Assembly: GCF_003151075.1 (NCBI RefSeq)
Contig: NZ_CP029482.1
Location: forward strand, 2,046,001-2,110,000
Origin: Pseudomonas sp. 31-12
GTDB taxonomy: Bacteria; Pseudomonadota; Gammaproteobacteria; Pseudomonadales; Pseudomonadaceae
Reading direction: 5' to 3'
DNA length: 64,000 nt
In this document: positions 40,356 to 49,671 of the stretch, in pieces
Numbering within the stretch: position 1 is the first letter of the stretch
How the letters are laid out: the number at the start of each line of letters is the position of its first letter
The notes under the pieces: generated by a model
What the model was told of the DNA's origin: nothing
Databases searched by the model: none
The model's input: the letters and a program-made list of their open reading frames with translations, nothing else
Program-made: the position numbers and the translations under genes

Positions 40356-40585
40356 GAGGGCCTGATCAAGCATCGCGGGCAGCCTGGTTCATTGCCAGGT
40401 TGACCCGAATCCCTCGCGCTGCTGTCACATGCGCCGCCAAAGAAACTGCCATGAAACCAGGGCGTTAACGCAAACCTTTGATTTTGCTTGTGGTCTGTCG
40501 CATTGTGCGACCCGCCCCACGGGTATAAACTTCGCAAACTTTACACAGAGGCCACTAACGGTTCCTTTGGAACTGTTCAGTCAGC

Positions 40586-41290
40586 ATGAAACCGATTCAG
40601 CTGCCCCTAGGTGTGCGTCTGCGTGATGACGCTACCTTTATCAATTACTACCCAGGCGCCAATGCCGCTGCACTCGGCTATGTCGAGCGGCTATGCGAAG
40701 CCGACGCCGGCTGGACCGAAAGCCTGATTTATCTCTGGGGCAAGGACGGGGTAGGGCGTACGCACTTGTTGCAGGCGGCCTGCCTGCGCTTTGAGCAACT
40801 GGGAGAGCCAGCGGTTTATCTGCCGTTGGCCGAGCTGCTGGATCGCGGCATCTCGATTCTCGACAACCTCGAACAATACGAACTGGTCTGCCTCGATGAT
40901 TTGCAGGCGGTCGCCGGCCGGGCGGATTGGGAAGAGGCGCTGTTCCATCTGTTCAACCGTCTGCGCGACAGCGGCCGGCGTCTGCTGATTGCGGCATCGA
41001 CCTCGCCACGCGAACTGCCGGTGAAACTCGCCGATTTGAAATCGCGCCTGACCCTGGCCCTGATCTTCCAGATGCGTCCGCTCTCCGACGAAGACAAATT
41101 GCGCGCGTTGCAGCTGCGTGCTTCCCGTCGCGGCCTGCACCTGACCGATGAAGTCGGGCATTTCATTTTGACTCGCGGTACCCGCAGCATGAGCGCGCTT
41201 TTCGAATTGCTTGAGCGACTCGATCAGGCCTCTCTTCAAGCTCAGCGCAAGCTGACGATTCCCTTCCTTAAAGAAACGCTGGGCTGGTAA
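40586..41290 (+). CDS. hda: DnaA regulatory inactivator Hda
   Basis: 234 residues, AAA+ DnaA paralogue without the DNA-binding domain. N-terminal clamp-binding motif MKPIQLPLGVRLRDDATF, P-loop WGKDGVGRTHLLQAA near residue 52, Walker B LVCLDDLQAV, and the arginine finger/sensor region LKSRLTLALIFQMRPL. It stimulates ATP hydrolysis by DnaA on the sliding clamp and prevents re-initiation. Independent start 230 bases after the AI-2E gene. Confidence 0.93.
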   Translation: MKPIQLPLGVRLRDDATFINYYPGANAAALGYVERLCEADAGWTESLIYLWGKDGVGRTHLLQAACLRFEQLGEPAVYLPLAELLDRGISILDNLEQYELVCLDDLQAVAGRADWEEALFHLFNRLRDSGRRLLIAASTSPRELPVKLADLKSRLTLALIFQMRPLSDEDKLRALQLRASRRGLHLTDEVGHFILTRGTRSMSALFELLERLDQASLQAQRKLTIPFLKETLGW

Positions 41291-41518
41291 GAAAAGTCTG
41301 ATAAAACCCAAGCCTGGCGCGGGCTTTGGCATATTTCAGGCGCCAGAAAATCCGCTTTCCTACAGGTTGCAGGCAGCGCAGGCGTTTAGAACGGGCTTAA
41401 GCGCTTAGATGTAAACCCGGAACCGGGAAGTCACATAAAGTTCGATTGAATTTGCAAATGAGGATGATAGCGGGCATAGTCGCGGCTTCTTTACCCACTA
41501 TCAGCCACGGTCGTGCCC

Positions 41519-42160
41519 ATGCTAAAGCGCTTCGCACCCCTCGTGCCTCTCGCACTCGTCACCCTGTTGTTCGGTTGCGCTGCCCACTCTCCAGTGCCTC
41601 AGCAAGAGCAACAACAGCAGGTCAAGAATTCAGTTACAGCCCAGTCCTCTTCCGTTCTTTTCCAGGAAGATCTTTACCAGGACGGCGTGGCCACCGATAA
41701 AGAACTGGCAAACTTCGCCGACGGCAAGTCGTACCAGCTTCCGGTTCTGGCCGACAGCATCCTCGAACGTGGCATGTCCCTGATCGGTACCCGTTACCGT
41801 TTCGGCGGCACCTCCGAGGCTGGCTTCGATTGCAGCGGTTTCATCGGTTATCTGTTTCGTGAAGAAGCCGGCATGAACCTGCCGCGCTCCACACGCGAAA
41901 TGATCAACGTGGACGCTCCGCTGGTGGCTCGCAGCGCGCTGAAGCCGGGCGATCTGCTGTTCTTCGCCACCAATGGTCGTCGCGGTCGTGTCAGTCACGC
42001 CGGGATTTACCTGGGCGACAACCAGTTCATCCACTCCAGCAGCCGCAAAAGCGGTGGTGTCCGGGTCGATAGCCTGGGCGACAGCTACTGGAGCAAGACC
42101 TTCATCGAAGCCAAGCGCGCTCTCGCGATGGCCCCGACCGTGGTCACTGCACGCAAGTAA
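41519..42160 (+). CDS. NlpC/P60 (C40) peptidoglycan endopeptidase lipoprotein 1
   Basis: 213 residues from ATG 41519 (MLKRFAPL...). Lipobox LLFGC puts the lipidated cysteine near residue 20. After a Gln-rich linker, the NlpC/P60 domain carries FDCSGFIGYLF (nucleophile Cys), VSHAGIYLG (His) and the third polar residue in QFIHSSS. It likely cleaves D-Glu-DAP bonds in peptide stems. A paralogue follows directly. Confidence 0.87.
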   Translation: MLKRFAPLVPLALVTLLFGCAAHSPVPQQEQQQQVKNSVTAQSSSVLFQEDLYQDGVATDKELANFADGKSYQLPVLADSILERGMSLIGTRYRFGGTSEAGFDCSGFIGYLFREEAGMNLPRSTREMINVDAPLVARSALKPGDLLFFATNGRRGRVSHAGIYLGDNQFIHSSSRKSGGVRVDSLGDSYWSKTFIEAKRALAMAPTVVTARK

Positions 42161-42298
42161 GTCGTCGGCTTGTCGCCACGTCAGTGGCGACAAAAAGTCT
42201 ATTCGCAACGAAGTAGGCGGATAGTTTGTAAGGCGAACTTAAAGTCTTACTTGAAGTTTGGCCGATAGCCGCTAGAATCCAGATCTATTATTGATGGC

Positions 42299-42333
42299 AA
42301 ACCGCCTGCGTCCTGCGCAGGCGGTTTTCTTTT
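42299..42333 (+). terminator. Terminator or attenuator between the two NlpC/P60 genes
   Basis: AACCGCCTGCG / CGCAGGCGGTT stem followed by TTCTTTTCT, so the second gene probably has its own promoter or depends on read-through. Confidence 0.8.
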
Positions 42334-42381
42334 CTGCCTTTGCGGCAGGAAAAGCCGCAGCCAGATCAGGATGTTCTGCTT

Positions 42382-42918
42382 ATGACGATGTCGGCCCGCC
42401 TCACCATCATGCTCTTCGCAGCCCTGCTCAGCGCCTGCGCCAGTCGCACACCGCCGCCCGCGCCGGTGGTTCGCGCCCCCATTGTTTTCGGTAACCCGCA
42501 ACCCTTTTCCCCCGAGGCAGAAGACGTGCTGTTCCGCGCGCTTGGCCTGGTGGGCACGCCGTATCGTTGGGGTGGCAATACGCCGGATTCGGGCTTCGAT
42601 TGCAGCGGCCTGATCGGTTACGTCTACCGTGATGTCACCGGTATTTCCCTGCCGCGTACCACCCGCGAAATGATCAGCATGCAGGCGGCCAGCGTCGGCA
42701 AGGAAGGGCTGCAGACCGGTGACTTGATCTTCTTTGCCACCAATGGCGGCTCCCAGGTCAGTCATGCCGGGATCTACGTCGGCGAAGGCCGCTTCGTTCA
42801 TGCGCCGGCCACTGGCGGCACGGTCAAGCTCGACAGCCTGTCCAAGGCTTACTGGCAGAAAGCGTATCTGAGCGCCAAGCGCGTTCTGCAGCCTGAGCAC
42901 TTGGCGCGCAACCCGTAG
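42382..42918 (+). CDS. NlpC/P60 (C40) peptidoglycan endopeptidase lipoprotein 2
   Basis: 178 residues. Lipobox LLSAC near residue 19, a short Pro-rich linker and the NlpC/P60 domain with FDCSGLIGYVY (Cys), VSHAGIYVG (His) and RFVHAPA. Very similar catalytic domain to the preceding protein, so a tandem duplication with diverged linkers. Acts in the periplasm, anchored to the outer membrane. Confidence 0.87.
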   Translation: MTMSARLTIMLFAALLSACASRTPPPAPVVRAPIVFGNPQPFSPEAEDVLFRALGLVGTPYRWGGNTPDSGFDCSGLIGYVYRDVTGISLPRTTREMISMQAASVGKEGLQTGDLIFFATNGGSQVSHAGIYVGEGRFVHAPATGGTVKLDSLSKAYWQKAYLSAKRVLQPEHLARNP

Positions 42919-42940
42919 CATTCTGTCCGAAGAGGTTGTC

Positions 42941-43594
42941 ATGACCGCTCGCACGCTCAATCTCGACGATTCCCTGTACCAATACCTGCTCGACGTTTCC
43001 CTGAGGGAAACGCCGCTGCTCAAGCGCTTGCGCGACGAAACCCAGGCGCTGCCGATGGCGCGCTGGCAGGTGGCACCGGAGCAGGGGCAGTTCCTCGCGT
43101 TACTGGTCAAGCTCATCGGCGCGAAGCGCTTGCTGGAAGTCGGCACGTTCACCGGTTACAGCGCCTTGTGCATGGCTGCAGCGTTATCGGAGGACGGTTC
43201 GCTGATCTGCTGTGATATCCCCGGCGACTACAACGCTATCGCACGCCGTTACTGGCAGGAGGCGGGGCTCGCCCATCGTATTGATCTGCGCCTGGCGCCT
43301 GCGCTGGCAACCTTGGCTCAGCTGAATCAGCCGGGGCAATTCGATCTGATCTTCATCGATGCCGATAAAGCTAACTATCCGGGCTATCTGGAGCATGCGC
43401 TGCGTTTACTGCGCGTTGGCGGGCTAGCAGTGTTCGATAACACGCTGTGGAGCGGGCGGGTGCTTGAGCAGAGTCCCGAGAGTGCAGATACCCGCGCCAT
43501 CCAGGCGCTCAATCGCGCCTTGAAGGATGACACGCGGGTGGATCTGTCGTTGTTGCCGTTGGGGGATGGTTTAACGCTGTGCCGCAAAAGGTAG
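42941..43594 (+). CDS. Class I SAM-dependent O-methyltransferase
   Basis: 217 residues of the CCoAMT/COMT-like O-methyltransferase family. SAM motif LLEVGTFTGYSAL near residue 65 and the metal-site/post-motif DLIFIDADKANYPGY near residue 137. Probably methylates catechol-type hydroxyls; substrate not determined. Sits 22 bases after the NlpC/P60 gene, likely co-transcribed. Confidence 0.87.
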   Translation: MTARTLNLDDSLYQYLLDVSLRETPLLKRLRDETQALPMARWQVAPEQGQFLALLVKLIGAKRLLEVGTFTGYSALCMAAALSEDGSLICCDIPGDYNAIARRYWQEAGLAHRIDLRLAPALATLAQLNQPGQFDLIFIDADKANYPGYLEHALRLLRVGGLAVFDNTLWSGRVLEQSPESADTRAIQALNRALKDDTRVDLSLLPLGDGLTLCRKR

Positions 43595-43610
43595 GCGCTG
43601 AACCGATCTA

Positions 43611-43701
43611 ATGTGGGAGCGGGCTTGCTCGCGAAGACGTCATAACAGTCGACATTGATGTTGAATGTAATGCCGTCTTCGCGAGCAAGCCCGCTCTCAT
43701 A
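43611..43701. repeat. REPIN (two inverted REP units)
   Basis: Inverted GTGGGAGCGGGCTTGCTCGCG units; the spacer ACAGTCGACATTGATGTTG closely matches the REPIN at 24547. Confidence 0.92.
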
Positions 43702-43726
43702 TTGGTTAGATGTTGGCAGTTGAGAC

Positions 43727-45040
43727 CTATTTAGCGGTCGAAACCCGCCACACCTTGTTCCCGACATCATCGGCCACCAGCAAACCTCCCTGCTGATCAA
43801 TCACCACGCCCACCGGCCGGCCCATAGCCTTCTCATCCTTATTGAGGAAACCAGTCAGCACATCCACCGGTTGCCCGGTCGGCTTGCCTGCGCTGAACGG
43901 GACGAAAATCACTTTATAACCACTGTGCGGTTTGCGGTTCCATGACCCGTGCTGGCCGATGAAGGCGCCTTCCTTGAACTGCGCTGGAAGTGTGTTGCCC
44001 TCGGCAAACGACAGGCCCAGCGACGCGGTATGCGGGCCCACCGCGTAGTCCGGGGCAATGGCCTTGGCCACCAGGTCCGGGTTTTGCGGCTCGACGCGAA
44101 TGTCGACGTGCTGGCCGTAATAGCTGAAGGGCCAGCCGTAGAACCCACCGTCCTTCACTGATGTGATGTAGTCCGGCACCAGATCGCTGCCGATTTCGTC
44201 GCGCTCATTGACCGCCGTCCACAGCGCGCCGGTCTGCGGTTCCCACGCAAGGCCGTTTGGATTGCGAATCCCCGAGGCGAAGATCCGGTGGTTGCCGGTG
44301 GCGCGATCCACTTCCCAGATCGCCGCCCGACCTTCCTCCTGATCCAGACCATTTTCGCCAACGTTGCTGTTGGAGCCGACCGTGACGTACAGCTTGCTCC
44401 CATCCTTGCTGGCGATGACGTTTTTGGTCCAGTGATGATTCAGCGTGCCGCCTGGCAGATCGACTACCTTGATTGGTTGCGACTTGATCGCGGTGTCGCC
44501 ATTTTCATAGTGAAAACGCAGCAAGCGATCGGTGTCGGCGACGTACAGGTCGTTGCCGACGAGCGTCATGCCGAAAGGCGAATTGAGGTTTTCCAGGAAC
44601 ACCGTGCGGGTTTCGGCGATGCCGTCGTGGTCCTTGTCCCGCAGCAGCGTGATGCGGTTCGGGCTGGGAACGCCGGCACCGGCGCGGCCCATGACTTTGC
44701 CCATGACCCAGCCGCGAATGCCTTTGCCGTCATCGGGTTTCGGTGGCGCGTTGGTTTCAGCCACCAGCACATCGCCGTTGGGCAGCACGTAGAGCCAGCG
44801 CGGGTGATCGAGCCCCTCGGCAAATGCCACCACCTGAGTGCCGGCTGCGGCGGTGGGTTTCGCACCTTCCGGCCAGCCGATCGCCGGGGCGATATTCACC
44901 GTCGGGATCAGGGTCTTGTTCGGTTCGGGCAACTTGGGTGACGGGCCGGTGCCGTCGGAGACTTGCAGGCTGGAGGTTTCACCACAAGCGGCGAGCCCTC
45001 CGGCGAGCGCGATGACAAGAACGAGCTGGGGCTTGCGCAT
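43727..45040 (-). CDS. Sorbosone dehydrogenase-like PQQ sugar dehydrogenase lipoprotein
   Basis: 437 residues. Lipobox LAAC in a typical lipoprotein signal ([12 protein letters not shown]). The beta-propeller has the family stretches [24 protein letters not shown] (near residue 70) and [18 protein letters not shown] (near residue 248), plus [13 protein letters not shown] (near residue 355). Resembles L-sorbosone/glucose dehydrogenases of the soluble PQQ class, acting in the periplasm on aldoses; substrate not shown. Confidence 0.8.
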   Translation of the reverse strand: MRKPQLVLVIALAGGLAACGETSSLQVSDGTGPSPKLPEPNKTLIPTVNIAPAIGWPEGAKPTAAAGTQVVAFAEGLDHPRWLYVLPNGDVLVAETNAPPKPDDGKGIRGWVMGKVMGRAGAGVPSPNRITLLRDKDHDGIAETRTVFLENLNSPFGMTLVGNDLYVADTDRLLRFHYENGDTAIKSQPIKVVDLPGGTLNHHWTKNVIASKDGSKLYVTVGSNSNVGENGLDQEEGRAAIWEVDRATGNHRIFASGIRNPNGLAWEPQTGALWTAVNERDEIGSDLVPDYITSVKDGGFYGWPFSYYGQHVDIRVEPQNPDLVAKAIAPDYAVGPHTASLGLSFAEGNTLPAQFKEGAFIGQHGSWNRKPHSGYKVIFVPFSAGKPTGQPVDVLTGFLNKDEKAMGRPVGVVIDQQGGLLVADDVGNKVWRVSTAK

Positions 45041-45107
45041 GCTGGACTTCCCTATGAATGCATTGACTTAATCATAGAGAAGCTTAGACGCGCGATGGTT
45101 CAACCGG

Positions 45108-45692
45108 TCAGCCGCGGGCTTCCTTGAGCAGGACGGCGATGCCAGGGTGATAGTTGCCGGCTTCGTTACGCAACTTGCGATAGGCGTACGGGAAATACCA
45201 GGCCACGGCGCAGCTGTGTTCCTTTTGCAGGTCGTCGACCATGTCCTGGAGTTCTTCCGGCGTCGCGCTCTGCTGGGCCTTTTGTGGCGCAACGAACAGG
45301 CAGCCGAGTTTCAGGTCGCTGGCGTAGCTGATGCGTTTGGCGTCGCTGGTGATGTCCTGCAATGCCTGGGTCAGGTTCAGGCTATTGACCTTCGGCCAGC
45401 GTTGCGTGGCCTGCAGGTAGGCGCGTTCTTCGGCGGTGGCGATAAACAGATCGGCGCGACTGTTGCGTTCGCCTTCTTCGTTCTGTTTACGGGTCGGCGT
45501 TTGTTGCAGCGTGACCATTTCCGCCATCCAGGCCGCGGCGGAGAGTAAGCCAAGGTTGGCTTTTTCGTCGTACCAATAAGGCGTGTCGTTATCGCCGCGC
45601 ACTGCATTGTAGCGGTCAATACAGTCAAACCAGCGTTCCAGCACCGGTCGCAGGAATTCCAGCTTCGGATTGCTGATGATCATGCCTTGCAT
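45108..45692 (-). CDS. Conserved hypothetical protein
   Basis: 194 residues starting at ATG 45692 with AAGGGTGA just upstream. No signal peptide or membrane segment. Mixed alpha-rich sequence with WFDCIDRYNAVRG, EERAYLQATQRWPKV and a C-terminal AWYFPYAYRKLRNEAGNYHP. I do not recognise the family. Soluble cytoplasmic protein is the best description. It may be co-transcribed with nothing: the downstream lipoprotein gene starts 67 bases later on the same strand. Confidence 0.65.
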   Translation of the reverse strand: MQGMIISNPKLEFLRPVLERWFDCIDRYNAVRGDNDTPYWYDEKANLGLLSAAAWMAEMVTLQQTPTRKQNEEGERNSRADLFIATAEERAYLQATQRWPKVNSLNLTQALQDITSDAKRISYASDLKLGCLFVAPQKAQQSATPEELQDMVDDLQKEHSCAVAWYFPYAYRKLRNEAGNYHPGIAVLLKEARG

Positions 45693-45857
45693 GTGCTCAC
45701 CCTTGTAATTTTGTTGTTGGGTTGTGGCTCTTTGATATCACTGCTGGCAGTGTGGTGCAAGTTGGGGTGTCAGTAAATTGACCGGCGGCAGTATATCGCT
45801 CGCCCGGGCTTTGTCTTCAATTGACGCTCCACCCCCAACCCTCTAACCTTCGCGCTT

Positions 45858-46066
45858 GTTTCAGGTGCTCTGTGGCGACGCCGACAGAGTGAAACAGGGA
45901 AGCCGGTGAGTGACTATCTTCACGCGACGAAACGTCACGATCCCGGCGCTGCCCCCGCAACGGTAAATGAGTGAAGACTGCGCCTTGAGCCACTGTGTCG
46001 ACTGTCGACATGGGAAGGCGCGCAGTCCGGCGAATGCTGCTCATGAGCCCGGAGACCGGCCTGATT
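45858..46066 (+). promoter_or_regulatory. Adenosylcobalamin riboswitch
   Basis: Clear cobalamin element: the early GAAACAGGGAAGCCGGTGAG (45890-45909), the central GCTGCCCCCGCAACGGTAA (45949-45967), GGGAAGG near 46012, and the B12 box GAGCCCGGAGACCGGCCTGA (46045-46064). It lies directly upstream of cobO, so binding of adenosylcobalamin should shut off the biosynthetic operon. Confidence 0.95.
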
Positions 46067-46159
46067 CATCCAACGGCATCACGGTGGGCGATGCCAGGCT
46101 TCTTGCCGTCTATTCTTGTGCCTGCCCGCCGTTATCCAGCCTCAACGGAGAGCTCCCCC

Positions 46160-46771
46160 ATGACTGATTCCCCTGATCGTGACGAACGCCACCTTGCGCG
46201 CATGCAGCGCAAAAAAGCCGTGATCGACGAACGCATCGCCAACTCGCCGAACGAGTGCGGCCTGCTGCTGGTGCTGACCGGCAACGGCAAAGGCAAAAGC
46301 AGCTCGGCCTTCGGCATGCTCGCCCGCTCCATGGGCCACGGCATGCAGTGCGGCGTGGTGCAGTTCATCAAGGGCCGCAACAGCACTGGCGAAGAACTGT
46401 TCTTCCGGCGCTTCCCGGAGCAGGTGCGTTTTCATGTGATGGGCGAGGGCTTCACCTGGGAAACCCAGGACCGTCAGCGCGACATCGCCGCCGCCGAGGC
46501 CGCGTGGGCGGTGTCCCAGGAACTGTTGCGTGACCCGTCGATCGGTCTGGTGGTGCTGGATGAGTTGAACATTGCCCTGAAGCACGGCTACCTCGATCTG
46601 GATCAGGTACTCAGTGATTTGCAGGCACGTCCGCCGATGCAACACGTGGTGGTCACCGGTCGCGGCGCCAAGCCGGAAATGATCGAACTGGCCGACACGG
46701 TCACCGAAATGGGTGTGATCAAGCACGCGTTCCAGGCCGGGATCAAAGCGCAAAAAGGCGTCGAGTTGTGA
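46160..46771 (+). CDS. cobO: Cob(I)alamin adenosyltransferase (CobA/CobO type)
   Basis: 203 residues from ATG 46160, with CGGAG about 12 bases before; upstream in-frame codons belong to the riboswitch. P-loop VLTGNGKGKSSSAFG near residue 38 binds ATP; LDELNIAL near residue 135 is also conserved. It transfers the adenosyl group to cobalt of corrinoids. First gene of the cobalamin cluster. Confidence 0.95.
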   Translation: MTDSPDRDERHLARMQRKKAVIDERIANSPNECGLLLVLTGNGKGKSSSAFGMLARSMGHGMQCGVVQFIKGRNSTGEELFFRRFPEQVRFHVMGEGFTWETQDRQRDIAAAEAAWAVSQELLRDPSIGLVVLDELNIALKHGYLDLDQVLSDLQARPPMQHVVVTGRGAKPEMIELADTVTEMGVIKHAFQAGIKAQKGVEL

Positions 46772-46781
46772 GCTGCGCTTT

Positions 46782-48119
46782 ATGAATAGCCATCGTCATT
46801 GCCCGGCGGTACTGATCGCCGCGCCGGCTTCCGGTCAGGGCAAGACCACCGTCACCGCCGCGCTGGCCCGTTTGCATCGCAATCAGGGACGCAAGGTCCG
46901 CGTGTTCAAATGCGGGCCGGACTTTCTCGACCCGATGATTCTCGAGCGCGCCAGCGGTGCGCCGGTGTATCAGCTGGACATGTGGATGGTCGGCGAGCAG
47001 GAAAGTCGTCGACTGTTGTGGGAAGCCGCCGGTGAAGCCGACCTGATCCTTATCGAAGGCGTCATGGGGCTGTTCGACGGTACGCCGTCCAGCGCTGACC
47101 TGGCGCGGCACTTCGGTGTGCCGGTGCTCGGCGTGATCGATGGCACGGCCATGGCGCAGACCTTTGGAGCGCTGGCGCTGGGTTTGGCGAAGTATCAGCC
47201 GGACTTGCCGTTTGCCGGTGTGTTGGCCAACCGTGTGGGCACGCTACGTCATGCGCAATTGCTCGAAGGCAGCCTGACTGAAGGTTTGCGCTGGTACGGC
47301 GCGTTGTCGCGGGAAACCGGGATCGAATTGCCGAGCCGTCACCTTGGTTTGGTCCAGGCCAGTGAGTTGAACGATCTCGACCTGCGCCTCGATTCGGCGG
47401 CTGAGTCGCTGGCCAGCAGTTGCGATGTGGCGCTGCCGCCCGCCGTGGAATTCGCCGGGCCCGATGTGATCGCCGCCAAGCCTTTGCTTAAAGGCATCCG
47501 AATCGCCGTGGCCCGTGATGAAGCATTCGCTTTCACCTACGGCGCGAGCCTGGATTTGCTGCGGGCCATGGGCGCTGAATTGTCGTTCTTCTCGCCGATC
47601 CGCGATGCTGATTTGCCGGAGGCGGACAGCCTTTATCTGCCGGGTGGTTATCCGGAACTGCACCATGTGGCGCTGTCACAAAACACCTCGATGCTCGATG
47701 CGATCCGCGCCCATCATGCTGCCGGCAAACCGTTGTTGGCCGAGTGTGGCGGGATGTTGTACCTGCTCGACTCCTTGACCGATGTCGAAGGCACTCGCGC
47801 CGAACTGGTCGGCTTGCTCAAAGGTGATGCGGTGATGCAAAAGCGTCTTGCTGCGCTGGCGTTGCAAGCGGTTGAGTTGCCGGAAGGTTCGCTGCGCGGG
47901 CACACCTATCACCATTCGCTGACCAGCACCGAGCTTGAGCCGATTGCCCGCGGGCTGAGCCCCAATGGCGGGCGTGGGGCTGAGGCGGTTTATCGTGAGG
48001 GGCGGATGACCGCCTCTTATGTGCACTATTATTTTCCGTCCAATCCATCGGCGGTTGCAGCGCTATTTGCGCCTGACCAAAACCCTGTGGGAGCGGGCTT
48101 GCCCGCGAAGAGGCCATGA
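46782..48119 (+). CDS. cobB: Cobyrinic/hydrogenobyrinic acid a,c-diamide synthase with REP-encoded tail
   Basis: 445 residues. N-terminal P-loop AAPASGQGKTTVTAAL, KCGPDFLDPMIL, and a C-terminal glutaminase domain with nucleophile Cys in PLLAECGGMLYLLD. It amidates the a and c side chains using glutamine and ATP. The last ~11 residues ([12 protein letters not shown]) are the translation of a REP element at 48086-48113. The stop overlaps the bluB start (ATGA). Confidence 0.94.
   Translation: MNSHRHCPAVLIAAPASGQGKTTVTAALARLHRNQGRKVRVFKCGPDFLDPMILERASGAPVYQLDMWMVGEQESRRLLWEAAGEADLILIEGVMGLFDGTPSSADLARHFGVPVLGVIDGTAMAQTFGALALGLAKYQPDLPFAGVLANRVGTLRHAQLLEGSLTEGLRWYGALSRETGIELPSRHLGLVQASELNDLDLRLDSAAESLASSCDVALPPAVEFAGPDVIAAKPLLKGIRIAVARDEAFAFTYGASLDLLRAMGAELSFFSPIRDADLPEADSLYLPGGYPELHHVALSQNTSMLDAIRAHHAAGKPLLAECGGMLYLLDSLTDVEGTRAELVGLLKGDAVMQKRLAALALQAVELPEGSLRGHTYHHSLTSTELEPIARGLSPNGGRGAEAVYREGRMTASYVHYYFPSNPSAVAALFAPDQNPVGAGLPAKRP
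48086..48113 (+). repeat. Solitary REP unit inside the cobB 3' end
   Basis: TGTGGGAGCGGGCTTGCCCG followed by CGAAGAGG, a full REP core lying in frame in cobB and ending three bases before the bluB ATG. Confidence 0.9.
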
Positions 48120-48766
48120 GCGACAACGCCTTCTCCGAGGCCGAACGCGAAGCGGTTTATCGGGCAATTGCTGAACGCCGTGACATGCGTCATTTCAGCG
48201 GTGGCACGGTCGAGCCCGAGTTACTGCGACGCCTGCTCGAAGCCGCCCACCAGGCGCCGAGCGTCGGCCTGATGCAGCCCTGGCGGTTCATCCGCATCAG
48301 CGACCGGACACTGCGCGGCAAGATCCAGCAACTGGTGGAAGAAGAACGCATCCGTACCGCCGAAGCGCTCGGCGAGCGCACCGACGAATTCATGAAGCTC
48401 AAGGTCGAAGGCATCAACGACTGTGCCGAGGTGTTGGTCGCCGCGCTGATGGACGATCGCGAGCGCCACATCTTCGGGCGTCGCACCTTGCCGGAAATGG
48501 ACATGGCCTCGTTGTCCTGCGCGATCCAGAACCTTTGGCTGGCCTCTCGCGCGGAAGGCCTGGGCATGGGCTGGGTGTCGCTGTTCGAGCCGCAAGCGCT
48601 GGCGGACTTGCTGGGTTTGCCCGCCGGGGCCAAGCCGTTGGCGGTTCTTTGTCTCGGTCCGGTCAAGGAATTCTATCCGGCGCCGATGCTGGTACTCGAA
48701 GGGTGGGCGCAGCCGCGTCCGCTCAGTGAGTTGCTGTATGAAAATTATTGGGGAGTGAGTCAATGA
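48116..48766 (+). CDS. bluB: 5,6-dimethylbenzimidazole synthase BluB
   Basis: 216 residues, nitroreductase-fold flavoprotein. Conserved segments [18 protein letters not shown] near residue 12, [15 protein letters not shown] near residue 46 and [12 protein letters not shown] near residue 144. It cannibalises reduced FMN with oxygen to produce the lower ligand DMB. Coupled to cobB at the start and to cbiB (ATGA) at the end, so it is an integral part of the cobalamin operon. Confidence 0.93.
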   Translation: MSDNAFSEAEREAVYRAIAERRDMRHFSGGTVEPELLRRLLEAAHQAPSVGLMQPWRFIRISDRTLRGKIQQLVEEERIRTAEALGERTDEFMKLKVEGINDCAEVLVAALMDDRERHIFGRRTLPEMDMASLSCAIQNLWLASRAEGLGMGWVSLFEPQALADLLGLPAGAKPLAVLCLGPVKEFYPAPMLVLEGWAQPRPLSELLYENYWGVSQ

Positions 48767-49671
48767 GTGTGGCGTTATTGAGTGTCGCCGCGGTTGCGCT
48801 GGACGCGCTGCTGGGTGAACCCAAACGCTGGCATCCGCTGGTGGCGTTCGGCCGTTTTGCCGACCGCATCGAGCAACGTTTCAATGGTGAGGGGCGTGGC
48901 TGGCGCAGTCACGGCGTCACCGCTTGGGTGATTGCCGTGTTGCCGCTGACCTTGCTGGCCACGGCGTTTTCCTGGGCGCCTTATGTCGGCTGGATCGTCG
49001 AGATCCTTGCGCTCTATTGCGCCCTCGGCATGCGCAGCCTCGGTGAACACGTCGAGCCGGTGGCCAAGGCTCTGCGCAGTGATGATCTGATTGAGGCGCG
49101 CATACGCGTGGGCTATCTGGTCAGCCGTCAGACCAGCGAACTGGACAAAACCGAAGTCGCCCGCGCTGCCACCGAATCAGTCCTGGAGAACGGCAGCGAT
49201 GCGGTGTTCGCCGCGCTGTTCTGGTTTGCCGTGGCCGGCGCGCCTGGCGTGGTGCTCTATCGCTTGAGCAACACCCTTGATGCGATGTGGGGTTATCGCA
49301 ACGAACGCTTCGAGCGTTTCGGCTGGGCGGCGGCGAAGATCGACGACGTCCTCAACTACATTCCTGCGCGCTTGGTGGCGTTGACCTACGCACTGCTGGG
49401 CAAAACCCGACTGGCGTTGAAATGCTGGCGCACCCAGGGCCCGACCTGGGACAGCCCGAACGCCGGGCCGGTGATGGCGGCCGGTGCTGGTGCGCTCGGC
49501 GTCGAGTTGGGCGGGGCGGCGATCTATCACGGTGAACTGCATCAGCGTCCGCAACTGGGCGAAGGCATGCCGGCGGATGCCGACTCCATCGACCGTGGCT
49601 GGCAATTGGTCCAGCGCGGGGTATGGTTATGGCTGCTGATTCTCTGCGTGGGAGCTGAATTCTATGCTTGA
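48763..49671 (+). CDS. cbiB: Adenosylcobinamide-phosphate synthase
   Basis: 302 residues from ATG 48763. Several membrane segments, family motif [18 protein letters not shown] near the N-terminus and [26 protein letters not shown] near residue 175. It attaches aminopropanol phosphate to adenosylcobyric acid at the inner membrane. Called cobD in the P. denitrificans naming. Overlaps bluB and the next gene. Confidence 0.93.
   Translation: MSVALLSVAAVALDALLGEPKRWHPLVAFGRFADRIEQRFNGEGRGWRSHGVTAWVIAVLPLTLLATAFSWAPYVGWIVEILALYCALGMRSLGEHVEPVAKALRSDDLIEARIRVGYLVSRQTSELDKTEVARAATESVLENGSDAVFAALFWFAVAGAPGVVLYRLSNTLDAMWGYRNERFERFGWAAAKIDDVLNYIPARLVALTYALLGKTRLALKCWRTQGPTWDSPNAGPVMAAGAGALGVELGGAAIYHGELHQRPQLGEGMPADADSIDRGWQLVQRGVWLWLLILCVGAEFYA

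Noticed and set aside
45995..46159. Upstream extension of the cobO frame
   Set aside because: The extension is the cobalamin riboswitch itself; the ATG at 46160 has the ribosome site and the family N-terminus.
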